From: JAOPZW01 sp963803375
Lineage (GTDB): Bacteria > Actinomycetota > Thermoleophilia > Solirubrobacterales > Solirubrobacteraceae
DNA: 64,000 nt
Assembly: GCA_963803375.1 (NCBI GenBank)
Contig: CAWDMB010000016.1
Span: 124,001-188,000 of the forward strand
Direction: 5' to 3'
Part shown: one piece after another, positions 34,835 to 43,686 of the stretch
How the letters are laid out: each line of letters opens with the position of its first letter
Position numbering within the stretch: position 1 is the first letter of the stretch
Translations under genes and position numbers: made by a program
Notes under the pieces: model-generated
Databases searched by the model: none
Seen by the model: the letters and a program-made list of their open reading frames with translations, nothing else
What the model was told of the DNA's origin: nothing

Positions 34835-36694
34835 CTAGGCGATGATCCCGCGGGCGCGGAGCTCCGCGACGACACGCCCAGCGGCCTCGTCGGGCGTCGT
34901 CGCGGTCGTGTCGAGGCGCAGCTCGGGCGCCTCGGGCGGCTCGTAGGGCGAGTCGATGCCCGTGAAGTTGTGCAGCTCGCCCCGGCGCGCCTTGGCGTAC
35001 AGGCCCTTGCGGTCGCGGGCCTCGGCGACCGCGAGCGGCGTGTCGACGAAGACCTCGACGAACGCGCCCTCGTCGACGAGCCTGCGCGCCATTCGCCGCT
35101 CGCTGCGGAACGGCGAGATGAACGAGACGATCGTGATCAGCCCCGCGTCGACCATGAGCCGCGCGACCTCGGCGACGCGGCGGATGTTCTCGACGCGGTC
35201 GGCCTCGGTGAAGCCGAGGTCCTTCGTCAGCCCGTGGCGCACGTTGTCGCCGTCGAGGAGGTACGTGTGGCGCCCGAGCGCGTGCAGCTCGCGCTCGACG
35301 CGGTTGGCGATCGTCGACTTGCCCGCCCCGGAGAGCCCGGTCAGCCACACGACGCACGGCCGCTGGCCCTTGAGCTCGGCGCGCGCGCGCCGGTCGACGT
35401 CGACCGCCTGCCAGCTCAGGTTGCTCGCGCGGCGCAGCGCGAACTCGAGCATCCCCGCGCCGACGGTGTCGTTCGTGATGCGGTCGACGAGGATGAAGCC
35501 GCCGGTGTCGCGGTTGGCCGCGTACGCGTCGAAGGCGACGGGGCGGTCGAGCTCGAGGTCGACCGCCCCGATCTCGTTGAGGTCGAGCTGCGTGGCGGCG
35601 AGCCGGTGCATCGTTGCCACGTCGACCTTGTGCTTGATCGGCGCGACCGTCGCCGTGGCCTGCGCCGCGCCGAGGCGCATCAGGTAGCTGCGCCCCCGCA
35701 GCATCGGCTCCTCGGCCATCCACACGACGGTCGCGCGGAACTGGTCGGCGACCGCAGGCGGCCGCGCGGCCGAGGCGAGGACGTCGCCGCGGCTCACGTC
35801 GACCTCGTCGGCCAGCGTGAGCGTCACCGCCTGGCCGGTGACGGCCTGCGCGAGGTCGCCGTCGAAGGTGACGACGCGCGCGACCGTGCTCTCGCGCCCG
35901 GAGGGCAGCACGCGGACGGGCTCGCCGGGCGCGATCGTCCCGCCGGCGATCGTCCCGGCGAAGCCGCGGAAGTCGAGGTCCGGACGCAGGACCAGCTGGA
36001 CGGGCATCCGGAACGGCTCGGCCTCCATCCGCTCCTGGTCGACCTCGACGGTCTCGAGGTAGGAGAGCAGGGTCGGGCCGTCGTACCAGGTCGTGCGCGC
36101 GCTGGGCGCCACGACGTTGTCGCCGTCCACCGCCGAGACCGGGATCGTCGTGAGCTCCTCGAGGCCGAGCTCGGCGGCGAGCGCGCGCAGCTCGGCCTCG
36201 ATGCCCGCGAAGCGCTCGGGCGAGAAGCCGACGAGGTCCATCTTGTTGACCGCGAGGGCGACGTGGCGGATGCCGAGCAGCGCGACGAGATAGAGGTGGC
36301 GGCGCGTCTGCGTGAGGACGCCCTTGCGGGCGTCGAGCAGGAGCACGGCGCAGTCGGCGGTCGAGGCCCCCGTCACCATGTTGCGCGTGTACTGCTCGTG
36401 TCCCGGCGTGTCGGCCACGATGAACGAGCGCCGCTCCGTGGCGAAGTAGCGGTAGGCGACGTCGATCGTGATGCCCTGCTCGCGCTCGGCCGCGAGGCCG
36501 TCGAGCAGGAGCGCGAAGTCGAGCTCGCCGCCGCGCGTCCCGGCCCGCCGCGAGTCGGCCTCGAGCGCCGCGACCTGGTCGGTGGGCACGAGCCCGGACT
36601 CGAACAGCAGCCGCCCGACGAGCGTGCTCTTGCCGTCGTCCACGCTGCCGCACGTGATGAAGCGCAGCAGGCCCGTGGTGACGGTGGCGCTCAG
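34835..36694 (-). CDS. cysNC: bifunctional sulfate adenylyltransferase subunit 1/APS kinase
   Basis: A 619-aa fusion that makes APS with CysD and phosphorylates it to PAPS. The N-terminal GTPase has the P-loop GSVDDGKSTLVGR, DTPGHEQY (G3) and NKMD (G4). EF-Tu-like beta domains follow. The C-terminal kinase, from about residue 440, has P-loop LTGLSGAGKST and LDGDNVRHGL. No ATG, GTG or TTG precedes the P-loop in frame, and a GTG inside the P-loop cannot be the start. The likely start is CTG at 36694, in a CTGA overlap with the cysD stop, 7 bases after AGGAGG. Confidence 0.9.
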   Translation of the reverse strand: MSATVTTGLLRFITCGSVDDGKSTLVGRLLFESGLVPTDQVAALEADSRRAGTRGGELDFALLLDGLAAEREQGITIDVAYRYFATERRSFIVADTPGHEQYTRNMVTGASTADCAVLLLDARKGVLTQTRRHLYLVALLGIRHVALAVNKMDLVGFSPERFAGIEAELRALAAELGLEELTTIPVSAVDGDNVVAPSARTTWYDGPTLLSYLETVEVDQERMEAEPFRMPVQLVLRPDLDFRGFAGTIAGGTIAPGEPVRVLPSGRESTVARVVTFDGDLAQAVTGQAVTLTLADEVDVSRGDVLASAARPPAVADQFRATVVWMAEEPMLRGRSYLMRLGAAQATATVAPIKHKVDVATMHRLAATQLDLNEIGAVDLELDRPVAFDAYAANRDTGGFILVDRITNDTVGAGMLEFALRRASNLSWQAVDVDRRARAELKGQRPCVVWLTGLSGAGKSTIANRVERELHALGRHTYLLDGDNVRHGLTKDLGFTEADRVENIRRVAEVARLMVDAGLITIVSFISPFRSERRMARRLVDEGAFVEVFVDTPLAVAEARDRKGLYAKARRGELHNFTGIDSPYEPPEAPELRLDTTATTPDEAAGRVVAELRARGIIA

Positions 36695-37590
36695 AAGTAG
36701 CCCTCCTGCTTCTTGCGCTCCATCGACGCCGCACCGTCGTGGTCGATGACGCGACCCTCGCGCTCGGACGTCCGGGCCTCGCGCATCTCGGCGATGATCC
36801 CTGCGACGCTGTCGGCGTCGCTCTCGATCGCGCCCGACAGCGGGTAGTCGCCCAGCGTGCGGAAGCGCACGCGCCGGAGCTGCGGGCGCTCGCCCGGGGC
36901 GAGGCGCATGCGGTCGTCATCGACCATGATCAGCGCGCCGTCGCGGTCGACCACCGGGCGCTCGGCGGCGAGGTAGAGCGGAACGATCGGGATCGACTCC
37001 TGCTCGACGTACTCCCAGACGTCGAGCTCGGTCCAGTTGGAGAGCGGAAAGACGCGGATCGACTCGCCCGGGCGCTTACGGGCGTTGAAGAGCCGCCACA
37101 GCTCGGGACGCTGGCTCTTGGGATCCCAGCGGTGCTGGGCGGAGCGGAACGAGAAGACCCGCTCCTTGGCACGCGACTTCTCCTCGTCGCGGCGGGCGCC
37201 CCCGAACGCCGCGTCGAAGCCGTGCTCGTCGAGGGCCTGCCTGAGCCCCTCGGTCTTCATGACGTCGGTGTGGAGCGCCGAGCCGTGGTCGAAGGGGTTG
37301 ATGCTCCGGCGCAGGCCCTCGTCGTTGACGTGCACGATCAGCTCGAGCCCGTGCTCGGCTGCGATCCGGTCGCGGAAGGCGTACATCTCGCGGAACTTCC
37401 ACGTCGTGTCGACATGCAGGAGCGGGAACGGCGGGCGCCCGGGATGGAAGGCCTTCAGCGCGAGCTGCAGCATGACCGAGCTGTCCTTGCCGATCGAGTA
37501 GAGCATGACCGGGCGCTCGCACTCGGCCACGACCTCGCGCAGGATGTGGATGCTCTCGGCCTCCAGGCGCTGGAGGTGGGTGAGGCTCAC
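36691..37590 (-). CDS. cysD: sulfate adenylyltransferase subunit 2
   Basis: A 299-aa ATP pyrophosphatase-type enzyme that forms APS from sulfate and ATP, driven by the CysN GTPase. It starts at GTG 37590 (VSLTHLQRLEAESIHILREV). The PP-loop is SIGKDSSVM, with HVDTTWKFREMY, FGGARRDEEKSRAKER and FPLSNWTELDVW as further family signatures, ending ERKKQEGYF. It overlaps cysNC by four bases and is divergent from the sulfotransferase, leaving 64 bp for both promoters. Confidence 0.92.
   Translation of the reverse strand: MSLTHLQRLEAESIHILREVVAECERPVMLYSIGKDSSVMLQLALKAFHPGRPPFPLLHVDTTWKFREMYAFRDRIAAEHGLELIVHVNDEGLRRSINPFDHGSALHTDVMKTEGLRQALDEHGFDAAFGGARRDEEKSRAKERVFSFRSAQHRWDPKSQRPELWRLFNARKRPGESIRVFPLSNWTELDVWEYVEQESIPIVPLYLAAERPVVDRDGALIMVDDDRMRLAPGERPQLRRVRFRTLGDYPLSGAIESDADSVAGIIAEMREARTSEREGRVIDHDGAASMERKKQEGYF
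36702..36707 (-). promoter_or_regulatory. ribosome-binding site supporting a CTG start for cysNC
   Basis: On the minus strand AGGAGG lies inside the last codons of cysD, 7 bases before CTG 36694. This strong, well-spaced site is what decides the non-canonical start, since no standard start codon is available before the GTPase P-loop. Confidence 0.6.
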
Positions 37591-37654
37591 AACGCTTCGA
37601 CGTCGGGTGTGGGGGGCACGACGCGCATCCGTCCGGCATCGTAGATTGAGTGCG

Positions 37655-38521
37655 GTGAAGGCGAAGGACGCCCTCAACGGCGCGCTGCGACGGAGCGTCG
37701 GCTACGAGCTGCGCAAGGCCGGCAGGCGCCCCCGCCAGCGCGGGCTCGGCCCCCGCCTCGTGACCACCCCCGCGTTCGTCCTGTGCCCGACGCGCTCGGG
37801 CTCGACGCTGCTGCGCGTGCTCCTCGACAGCCACTCGCAGATCCACGCGCCCCAGGAGCTGCACCTGCGCGACATCGCCGTGACGATCGGCTCGGAGTAC
37901 TCGGGCCGCGCGCTCAAGGAGTCGGGCCTGGATGAGCGCACGCTGCGCTTCCTGCTCTGGGATCGGATCCTGCACCGCGAGCTCGAGGTGAGCGACAAGC
38001 GCGTGATCGTCAACAAGACCCCCAACGACGTCCTGATCGCGCCCGACATCCTCGAGTGCTGGCCCGACGCGCGCTTCATCTTCCTCCTGCGCCACCCGGG
38101 CGCGATCGCCCGCTCGCGCCAGGCCACCCGCGCGGCCGACACCCCCGACAAGAACGCGAAGATGGTGCGCATCTACGGGGACGCGCTCGAGAAGGCGCGC
38201 CACGAGTACCCCGGTCTGACCGTGCGCTACGAGGAGCTCGCGAGCGAGCCCGAGCGGGTCACGCGCGAGCTGTGCGCGTTCCTCGGCGTACCGTGGGAGC
38301 CCGCGATGGTCGACTACGGGCGCTTCGACCACGGCCGCTACAAGGTCGGGCTGGGCGACTGGAAGGACAGGATCCGCTCGGGCCGCGTCCAGGCGCCGGA
38401 GCCGCCGCCGGCGGTCGAGGACATCCATCCCTCGCTGCTGGGGCTCTGCCGCGCGTGGGGCTACCTACCGCCGCTCGCGCCCGCGCCCCCGCCGCCTGCC
38501 GCGGCGCCGACGACGGGCTGA
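37655..38521 (+). CDS. sulfotransferase family protein
   Basis: A 288-aa PAPS-dependent sulfotransferase. The 5'-phosphosulfate loop is FVLCPTRSGSTLLRVLLDSH and the 3'-phosphate-binding region is FIFLLRHPGAIARSR. LTVRYEELASEPERV and WEPAMVDYG are typical later motifs. A proline-rich tail ends the protein. The GTG start at 37655 is used. It is divergent from the PAPS-making genes, which supports PAPS use; the acceptor is unknown. Confidence 0.82.
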   Translation: MKAKDALNGALRRSVGYELRKAGRRPRQRGLGPRLVTTPAFVLCPTRSGSTLLRVLLDSHSQIHAPQELHLRDIAVTIGSEYSGRALKESGLDERTLRFLLWDRILHRELEVSDKRVIVNKTPNDVLIAPDILECWPDARFIFLLRHPGAIARSRQATRAADTPDKNAKMVRIYGDALEKARHEYPGLTVRYEELASEPERVTRELCAFLGVPWEPAMVDYGRFDHGRYKVGLGDWKDRIRSGRVQAPEPPPAVEDIHPSLLGLCRAWGYLPPLAPAPPPPAAAPTTG

Positions 38522-38579
38522 GCCCTCCGCCGCGCCGCGCCACGACCGCGGCGATGGCGCCGTGGCTACGCTCTGAGCC

Positions 38580-38849
38580 ATGTGCCGCAACATCCGCCCA
38601 CTCTTCAACTTCGAGCCGCCCGCGAGCGACGAGGAGGTCCGCGACGCCGCGCTCCAGTACGTGCGCAAGGTCAGTGGCTTCACGAGGCCCTCGCGCGCCA
38701 ACGCGGCGGCCTTCGACCGCGCCGTCGACGAGGTCGCGGCGGCGACCGCCCTGCTGATCGCGGACCTGTCGACGTCGGCCCCGTCGAAGGACCGCGAGGT
38801 CGAGGCGGCGAAGGCGCGCGCGAGGCGCGCGCAGCGCGAGGCGGCGTGA
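38580..38849 (+). CDS. DUF2277 protein
   Basis: An 89-aa protein starting MCRNIRPLFNFEPPASDEEV, followed by ALQYVRKVSGFTRPSRANAA and a basic C-terminal helix. This is the well-conserved DUF2277 family, function unknown. A degenerate copy of its last codons plus 3' flank is found at 51915-51980. Confidence 0.85.
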   Translation: MCRNIRPLFNFEPPASDEEVRDAALQYVRKVSGFTRPSRANAAAFDRAVDEVAAATALLIADLSTSAPSKDREVEAAKARARRAQREAA

Positions 38850-38895
38850 CGGGCCGCGCTCGGCCGAGACCGGGTCGGTAGCCTGCCGGGGCGGC

Positions 38896-39450
38896 TCATC
38901 GCTTGAGCTCGGGGAGATCCTCCTCCCAGAACTCGAGCGCCGCCCGTCCTGCGGCAGGCGAGCCGCCGGTGAGGCGCGTGTGCTCCTCGTCGCGCAGCTC
39001 GATGCGGCGGATCTTGCCCGAGATCGTCTTGGGCAGCTCGCCGAACTCCAGGCGACGGACGCGCTTGTAGGGCGCGAGGTGCTCGCGCGCGAAGCGCATG
39101 ATCGCGAACGCGGTCTCGCGCGTGGGCTCGTGGCCCGGGGCGAGCGTCACGTAGGCCTTGGGCACAGCGAGGCGCATCGCGTCGGGCGATGGGACGACCG
39201 CCGCTTCGGCGACCGCCTCGTGCTCGATCAGCACGCTCTCGAGCTCGAACGGCGAGATGCGGTAGTCCGACGCCTTGAACACGTCGTCGGTGCGTCCGAC
39301 GCAGCTGATGTAGCCGTCGGCGTCCCGAGAAGCGACGTCGCCGGTGCGGTATGCGGTGTCGTAGTCCTCGCGGTTGGCCAGCAGGACATCGCGGGCCGCG
39401 CGGAGTTGCACCGTCCCGTGGCTGGTGTCGAGCGAGGACTCGGTCATCAC
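38896..39450 (-). pseudogene. C-terminal remnant of an acyl-CoA synthetase gene
   Basis: The frame holds only the last ~150 residues of an AMP-forming acyl-CoA synthetase: AYRTGDVASRDADGYISCVG, RTDDVFKASDYRISPFELES (hinge and C-domain) and GELPKTISGKIRRIELR with the catalytic Lys. The ~400-residue N-terminal domain that binds ATP and acyl group is absent. The first ~30 codons (MMTESSLDTSHGTVQLRAAR) do not match the family. It cannot adenylate on its own. The truncation abuts a HAD remnant, pointing to one deletion. Confidence 0.75.
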
Positions 39451-39469
39451 GCGCCTCCGACCTGGCGTC

Positions 39470-39607
39470 CTACCACGTGCGCCCCCGCAGGTCGCGCCAC
39501 TCGGACTCCATCATCTCCTGGAGCGTCTCGCGCCGGGCGCGCTCGTGCGGCGAGTCGACGAGCACGCCGTCGACGTCGAAGACCGAGCCACGGAATCGGG
39601 ACGCCCG
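39470..39607 (-). pseudogene. N-terminal remnant of a beta-phosphoglucomutase-like HAD gene
   Basis: Directly after the GH65 stop, in the same frame, the minus strand reads RFRGSVFDVDGVLVDSPHER and then RETLQEMMESEWRDL before a TAG at 39472. FDVDGVL is the HAD nucleophile motif. GH65 phosphorylases are commonly followed by beta-phosphoglucomutase, so this is very likely the head of that gene, cut after about 43 codons. No ATG or GTG is visible for it. Confidence 0.65.
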
Positions 39608-42600
39608 CTAGCGCGTCCCGGCGGCGGCGAGCTCGAACGTGCACGGCTCGCCGGCGCGCAGCTCGCGGACGTCGTCGTGGACGCCGACGCGCACCGCCGG
39701 GCCCTCACCTTCGCCGAGCGCGGCGATGGTGAGCCGGCCCTGGTCGAGCGACACGCCGAGCGGGACGCGGCGGAACTGCATCACCAGCGACAGCCCGTCG
39801 AGCCGGTCCATCAGCCGCGGGTCGAAGCGCAACACGTCGTCGCGGATCTCGGTGCCCAGGTAGGCGCGCTGGACCAGGTCGAGCGTCCCCGACATGACGC
39901 CCATGTGGATGCCCTCCTTGGTCGTTCCGCCCTGGATATCGCCGATGTCGCTCTCGAGCGCGATCAGGAAGCGCTCCCACGAGCTCTCCGGATCGATCGC
40001 CGCGAGCACGCCGGCGTGCACGAGGAAGCTCAGCGTCGACCCGTGCGACGTCCGCGGGTCGTAGTAGTCGATCGTCCGGCGGCGGCTGTCGGGCGCGAAC
40101 TCGTAGCCCAGGCGCTCGATGATGTCGCGAAGCTGCTCGTCGGTGAAGAGGAAGAACAGCATCAGGGTGTCGGCCTGCTTGGCGAGCTTGTAGTGATCGG
40201 GATCGTCCCCCTCCGCGCGCAGGATCCGGTCCAGGCGCTGGATGTCGCCGTAGCGATTGCGGTAGTCGTCCCAGTCGAGCTCCTCGAGGTCCTCGTAGCC
40301 CTCGAACTGGCTCATCACCCCGTCCTCGTGGAACGGGACGAACATGCGGCGGCTCATGTCCTCCCAGGCGCGGATCTCCTCGCCGCTGAGGCCCGTCCGC
40401 CGGCGCAGGGCGTCGCGCCGGGTGGCAGGAAGGAGATCGAGAACGGTGCCGGCGACGCCGCAGATCCAGGCGACCATGACGTTCGTGTAGGCGTTGTTGC
40501 GCAGACCTCCCTGCGCCGCGCCCGGATGCTTCTCGTGGAACTCGTCGGGTCCCATCACGCCGTGGATCTCCCACCGCTCGCGGACCGGGTTGAACTGCGC
40601 GATCGACGCCCAGAAGCGGGCGATCTCAATCATGATCTCGGCGCCGTGGTCGCGCAGGAAGTCGACGTCGTGGGTCGCCTGGTAGTACTGCCAGACGTTG
40701 TAGAAGAGCGCGGCGTTGACATGCCGCTGGTTGCGACTGAGGTCGGGGTCCCAGCGGCCCGAGAGCGGGTTGAGGTGGACGATCTGCGTCTCCTCCGCGC
40801 CGTCGCTGCCGCTCTGCCACGGGAACATGGCGCCGCGGTAGCCGGCGGCCTGGGCGGCGCCGCGCGCCTCGCCGATGCGCCGGTAGCGGTAGAGCAGCAG
40901 GCCGCGCGTGATCTCCGGGAAGCGGAAGTTCAAGAACGGATACACGTACAGCTCATCCCAGAAGACGTGCCCGCGGTACGCCTCGCCGTTGAGACCCCGA
41001 GCGGGCACGCCCGCGTCGTGATGGGCCGTGAGGCGCGAGCACACCTGGAGGACGTGTGAGATGTGCAAGCGCAGGAGGTACTGCACGCGCGGCTCGCGCG
41101 GGACGCGGAGGTCGCAGACGTACCACAGCTCGTCCCAGGCCCGCCGGTGCCCCGCGAGGGCCTCGTCGAAGTCGGTGTAGCGGGCCACGCTGCGGCCCGC
41201 GTTGTCGAGCGGCTCCGAGATCGCGCGGTCGTGCGACGTGTACAGCGCGACCAGCTTCTCGACGCGAACCGGCACGCCCTCCTCGACGTCGAAGCTGAGC
41301 ACCTGCTGGATGTAGTCCTCGGTCTGGTAGGTCGCCCGGTCCACCGGGAGCTCGTGGCCGCCGACGAACACGCGCGTACGCGCTGCTTCGGCGATCTCGA
41401 TTCGTGACTGCCGGGTGCGAACCTTCAGCGCGATGACGTCGCGACCGTAGATCCGCGGCGCCTGGGGATCCAGGTGGGTGCCCCAGAGCTGGCGATAGCG
41501 GGCGACGCCGTTGTTGAGCACGCGCCCGTCGATCGCCGACACGAGCTCCAGCCGGCCCGACCAGTTCTCGCACACGAGCTCCCAGGCCAGCGCCGCCTGG
41601 TGCATCCGATCCATGCTCACGAAGCGGCGGCTGCGCAGCGTGGTCTCGCGACCCGCGCGATCGCGGAAGCGCAGCTCGCGCGAAACGAGCGCGTCGCGGA
41701 AGTCGTACTCGTGCCGGTAGGAGAGGAGCTCTGCGTTGGACAGCGAGACCGGCTCTTCGCCCTCCACTCGGAACTTGAGCACGAGGCCGTTCGGCAGGTT
41801 CACCATGTCCTCGTTGGGTACCGGGCGCCCACCCATGATCGTGGTCTCGCGGTCGTAGATCCCATGCGCGTAGGTGCCGGCGTAGTGCACGTCGTCCGAG
41901 TCCTCCCACTCGGCGGCGCCGCGCAGGCAGAAGTAGCCGTTGCCGGTGGAGGTCAGCGTCTCTCGCAACCCCTCCTCGGCCGGGTCGAAACCGTCGTACG
42001 TCAGCACCGAGGCGCTTCCCCCCTGCTCCTCCAGGCCGGCGAGCAGATCGAGCAGCTGCTGGACCTCGCGGGGATGGCGCAGGACGTAGGACGCCGCCGT
42101 GCTTCGCTCCGACTGGTCCGGGTCGTCGCGGTCCGCGACGAGGATGCCGAGCCCCCGGTCGGCGATCGCCGCGAACGCGTCCTCGTCGGTGACGTCGTCG
42201 CCGATGTAGAGCGGCACGACGTCGTCGCCGTCGAGCCCGAGCGCCTCGAGCAGGTGAAGGACGGCCTTGCCCTTGTCCCAGTCGATCTTCGGCTGCAGCT
42301 CGAAGACCATCTTGCCGGGGGTCAGCTTGAGCGCCTGGGGGTGGTCGGCCAGCGTCCTCTCGACGATCGCCTTGACGCGCGCGCGCTCCGGCTCCTCCAC
42401 GAGCCGGTAGTGCACGGCCACCGAGCTGCGCTTCGGCTCGATCAGTGCGCCGCGCACCGAGCCGAGCCCGCTGCGCAACTGCGCGGTCACCTCCGCGATC
42501 AGGGGGTCGAACTCGGTCCCCTCGAGGCGCTGGATCGCGCCGCCGGAAGGGCTCCAGATGTCGAAGCCGTGGCTGCCGGCGACGATCAGGTTCTCCAGCC

Positions 42601-42853
42601 CCATCAGCTGCTGAACGACGTGCCGGTCGCGGCCGCTGACGACGCACACGCTCTGGCGCTGCGCCAGCCGCTGCACGGCATCGCGCATGTCGTCGGAGAT
42701 CACGGCGTCCTCCGGCCGGTCGACGATCGGCGTGAGCGTGCCGTCGTAGTCGAGGAAGACGGCGGGACGCCGACCGCTGAGCCGCGCGACGAGGGCCCCG
42801 ACCTCCTCGAGGGCATTGGCGAGCTCGCGGGTGCGGGCGCTAGGAAGAGTCAC
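39608..42853 (-). CDS. trehalose-6-phosphatase/GH65 glycosyl phosphorylase fusion
   Basis: A 1081-aa two-enzyme chain. Residues 1-260 form a HAD trehalose-phosphatase: VFLDYDGTLTPIVDRPEDA near 33, CVVSGRD, and YIGDDVTDEDAF near 218. The rest is GH65: the catalytic acid Glu lies in GVMGPDEFHEKHPG near 768, with KLAKQADTLMLFF near 893 and DPRTSHGSTLSF near 936, the latter typical of phosphate-binding GH65 phosphorylases. Trehalose is the inferred shared substrate; maltose or kojibiose phosphorolysis is possible. The partner sugar-phosphate mutase gene downstream is truncated. Confidence 0.87.
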   Translation of the reverse strand: MTLPSARTRELANALEEVGALVARLSGRRPAVFLDYDGTLTPIVDRPEDAVISDDMRDAVQRLAQRQSVCVVSGRDRHVVQQLMGLENLIVAGSHGFDIWSPSGGAIQRLEGTEFDPLIAEVTAQLRSGLGSVRGALIEPKRSSVAVHYRLVEEPERARVKAIVERTLADHPQALKLTPGKMVFELQPKIDWDKGKAVLHLLEALGLDGDDVVPLYIGDDVTDEDAFAAIADRGLGILVADRDDPDQSERSTAASYVLRHPREVQQLLDLLAGLEEQGGSASVLTYDGFDPAEEGLRETLTSTGNGYFCLRGAAEWEDSDDVHYAGTYAHGIYDRETTIMGGRPVPNEDMVNLPNGLVLKFRVEGEEPVSLSNAELLSYRHEYDFRDALVSRELRFRDRAGRETTLRSRRFVSMDRMHQAALAWELVCENWSGRLELVSAIDGRVLNNGVARYRQLWGTHLDPQAPRIYGRDVIALKVRTRQSRIEIAEAARTRVFVGGHELPVDRATYQTEDYIQQVLSFDVEEGVPVRVEKLVALYTSHDRAISEPLDNAGRSVARYTDFDEALAGHRRAWDELWYVCDLRVPREPRVQYLLRLHISHVLQVCSRLTAHHDAGVPARGLNGEAYRGHVFWDELYVYPFLNFRFPEITRGLLLYRYRRIGEARGAAQAAGYRGAMFPWQSGSDGAEETQIVHLNPLSGRWDPDLSRNQRHVNAALFYNVWQYYQATHDVDFLRDHGAEIMIEIARFWASIAQFNPVRERWEIHGVMGPDEFHEKHPGAAQGGLRNNAYTNVMVAWICGVAGTVLDLLPATRRDALRRRTGLSGEEIRAWEDMSRRMFVPFHEDGVMSQFEGYEDLEELDWDDYRNRYGDIQRLDRILRAEGDDPDHYKLAKQADTLMLFFLFTDEQLRDIIERLGYEFAPDSRRRTIDYYDPRTSHGSTLSFLVHAGVLAAIDPESSWERFLIALESDIGDIQGGTTKEGIHMGVMSGTLDLVQRAYLGTEIRDDVLRFDPRLMDRLDGLSLVMQFRRVPLGVSLDQGRLTIAALGEGEGPAVRVGVHDDVRELRAGEPCTFELAAAGTR

Positions 42854-42980
42854 GTGGCTCGCCGAACGTCCTACAGATGCCCGCGGGGCGTGTCAACAGC
42901 GCGAGCGGCCGGCGGACAGCTTCCAGCAGGGGGTGGGACCGCGGCGCGGGTTCGGGGCGCTCGGGGCGGGGGCGCGGCGG

Positions 42981-43415
42981 TTAGTAGGCCGGTGCGCGCG
43001 GCGTGGGGACGGCGCCGAGCTGCTGGAGCATGCCGAGGGTGTCCCAGTAGCGCCAGCTCTCGGCGATCCTGTCGCCCTCGAAGCGGTCGATCTGCACGGC
43101 GCCGATGGCGACGTGCTTGCCGGTTGCCGGCAGGCCGGGGAGCTCGCCCGTCTGGGTGCCGGTGACCGTGCAGCGGCTGATGACGACGTCGCCGTCCTCG
43201 TACTGATCCTCGACCGTGACCACGAGGTCCGGGAATGCCGTCCGATACAGCGTCGCCGCGGAGCGCATGAGCTGGGGCCCGCGCAGGGCGGCTGCGAACG
43301 GGTTCTGCGGATCGTGGTCGACGAAGTCCGGGGCGATGACCTCGTCGTAGACGTCCAAGTCGCCGGTGGTGAAGGCCTCCAACGCGCTTCGGGACGCCTC
43401 GCGGCGGTGTGCTAT
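42981..43415 (-). CDS. SnoaL-like ester cyclase, start uncertain
   Basis: A ~144-aa NTF2-fold protein with SALEAFTTGDLDVYDEVIAP, VVTVEDQYEDGDVVISRCTV and AIGAVQIDRFEGDRIAESWR, a typical SnoaL-like layout. The family-like sequence begins just after an AAGGAGGGG site, but the codon at the expected place is ATA (43415). The nearest in-frame ATG (43613) is far upstream in unrelated sequence. Either a rare ATA start is used or a base is wrong here. A hairpin with GCCGGC arms lies at 43513-43530, between it and the cyclase gene. Confidence 0.7.
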   Translation of the reverse strand: MAHRREASRSALEAFTTGDLDVYDEVIAPDFVDHDPQNPFAAALRGPQLMRSAATLYRTAFPDLVVTVEDQYEDGDVVISRCTVTGTQTGELPGLPATGKHVAIGAVQIDRFEGDRIAESWRYWDTLGMLQQLGAVPTPRAPAY

Positions 43416-43686
43416 GAGCCCTCCCCTCCTTGGAGCAGTTGGCCTGCCGATCCTACTCGCCCGCTCGTGGTTCGGCCACAAGCGCAGGATACGCCAGCCG
43501 GTTTTGGGAGTGGCCGGCGGGCTTGCCGGCACGCGCCCGTCACTTGTGCTGGACCATGGAGACCGTCCGTCACCTCCGCCGCCCTCGGGCGCCCGGATAT
43601 ACCGCCCTCGCAAACGCGGAAGGGGCCTTGCAGGCCGGTGGCGCCATGGAGACGCTTCCGAAAGTCGTCGGGAGGGGAGCGGACGG

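Noticed and set aside
36643..36645. GTG as the start of cysNC
   Set aside because: It would begin the protein inside the P-loop GSVDDGKST and destroy GTP binding, so the upstream CTG is favoured.
33008..36700. A 1230-codon open frame on the plus strand
   Set aside because: It is antisense to the MmpL and cysNC genes and its translation is Arg/Gly/Asp-rich shadow sequence.
38896..39450. Stand-alone small acyl-CoA-binding enzyme
   Set aside because: The sequence is only the C-terminal swinging domain of an AMP-forming synthetase, with an unrelated start, so it is treated as a remnant.
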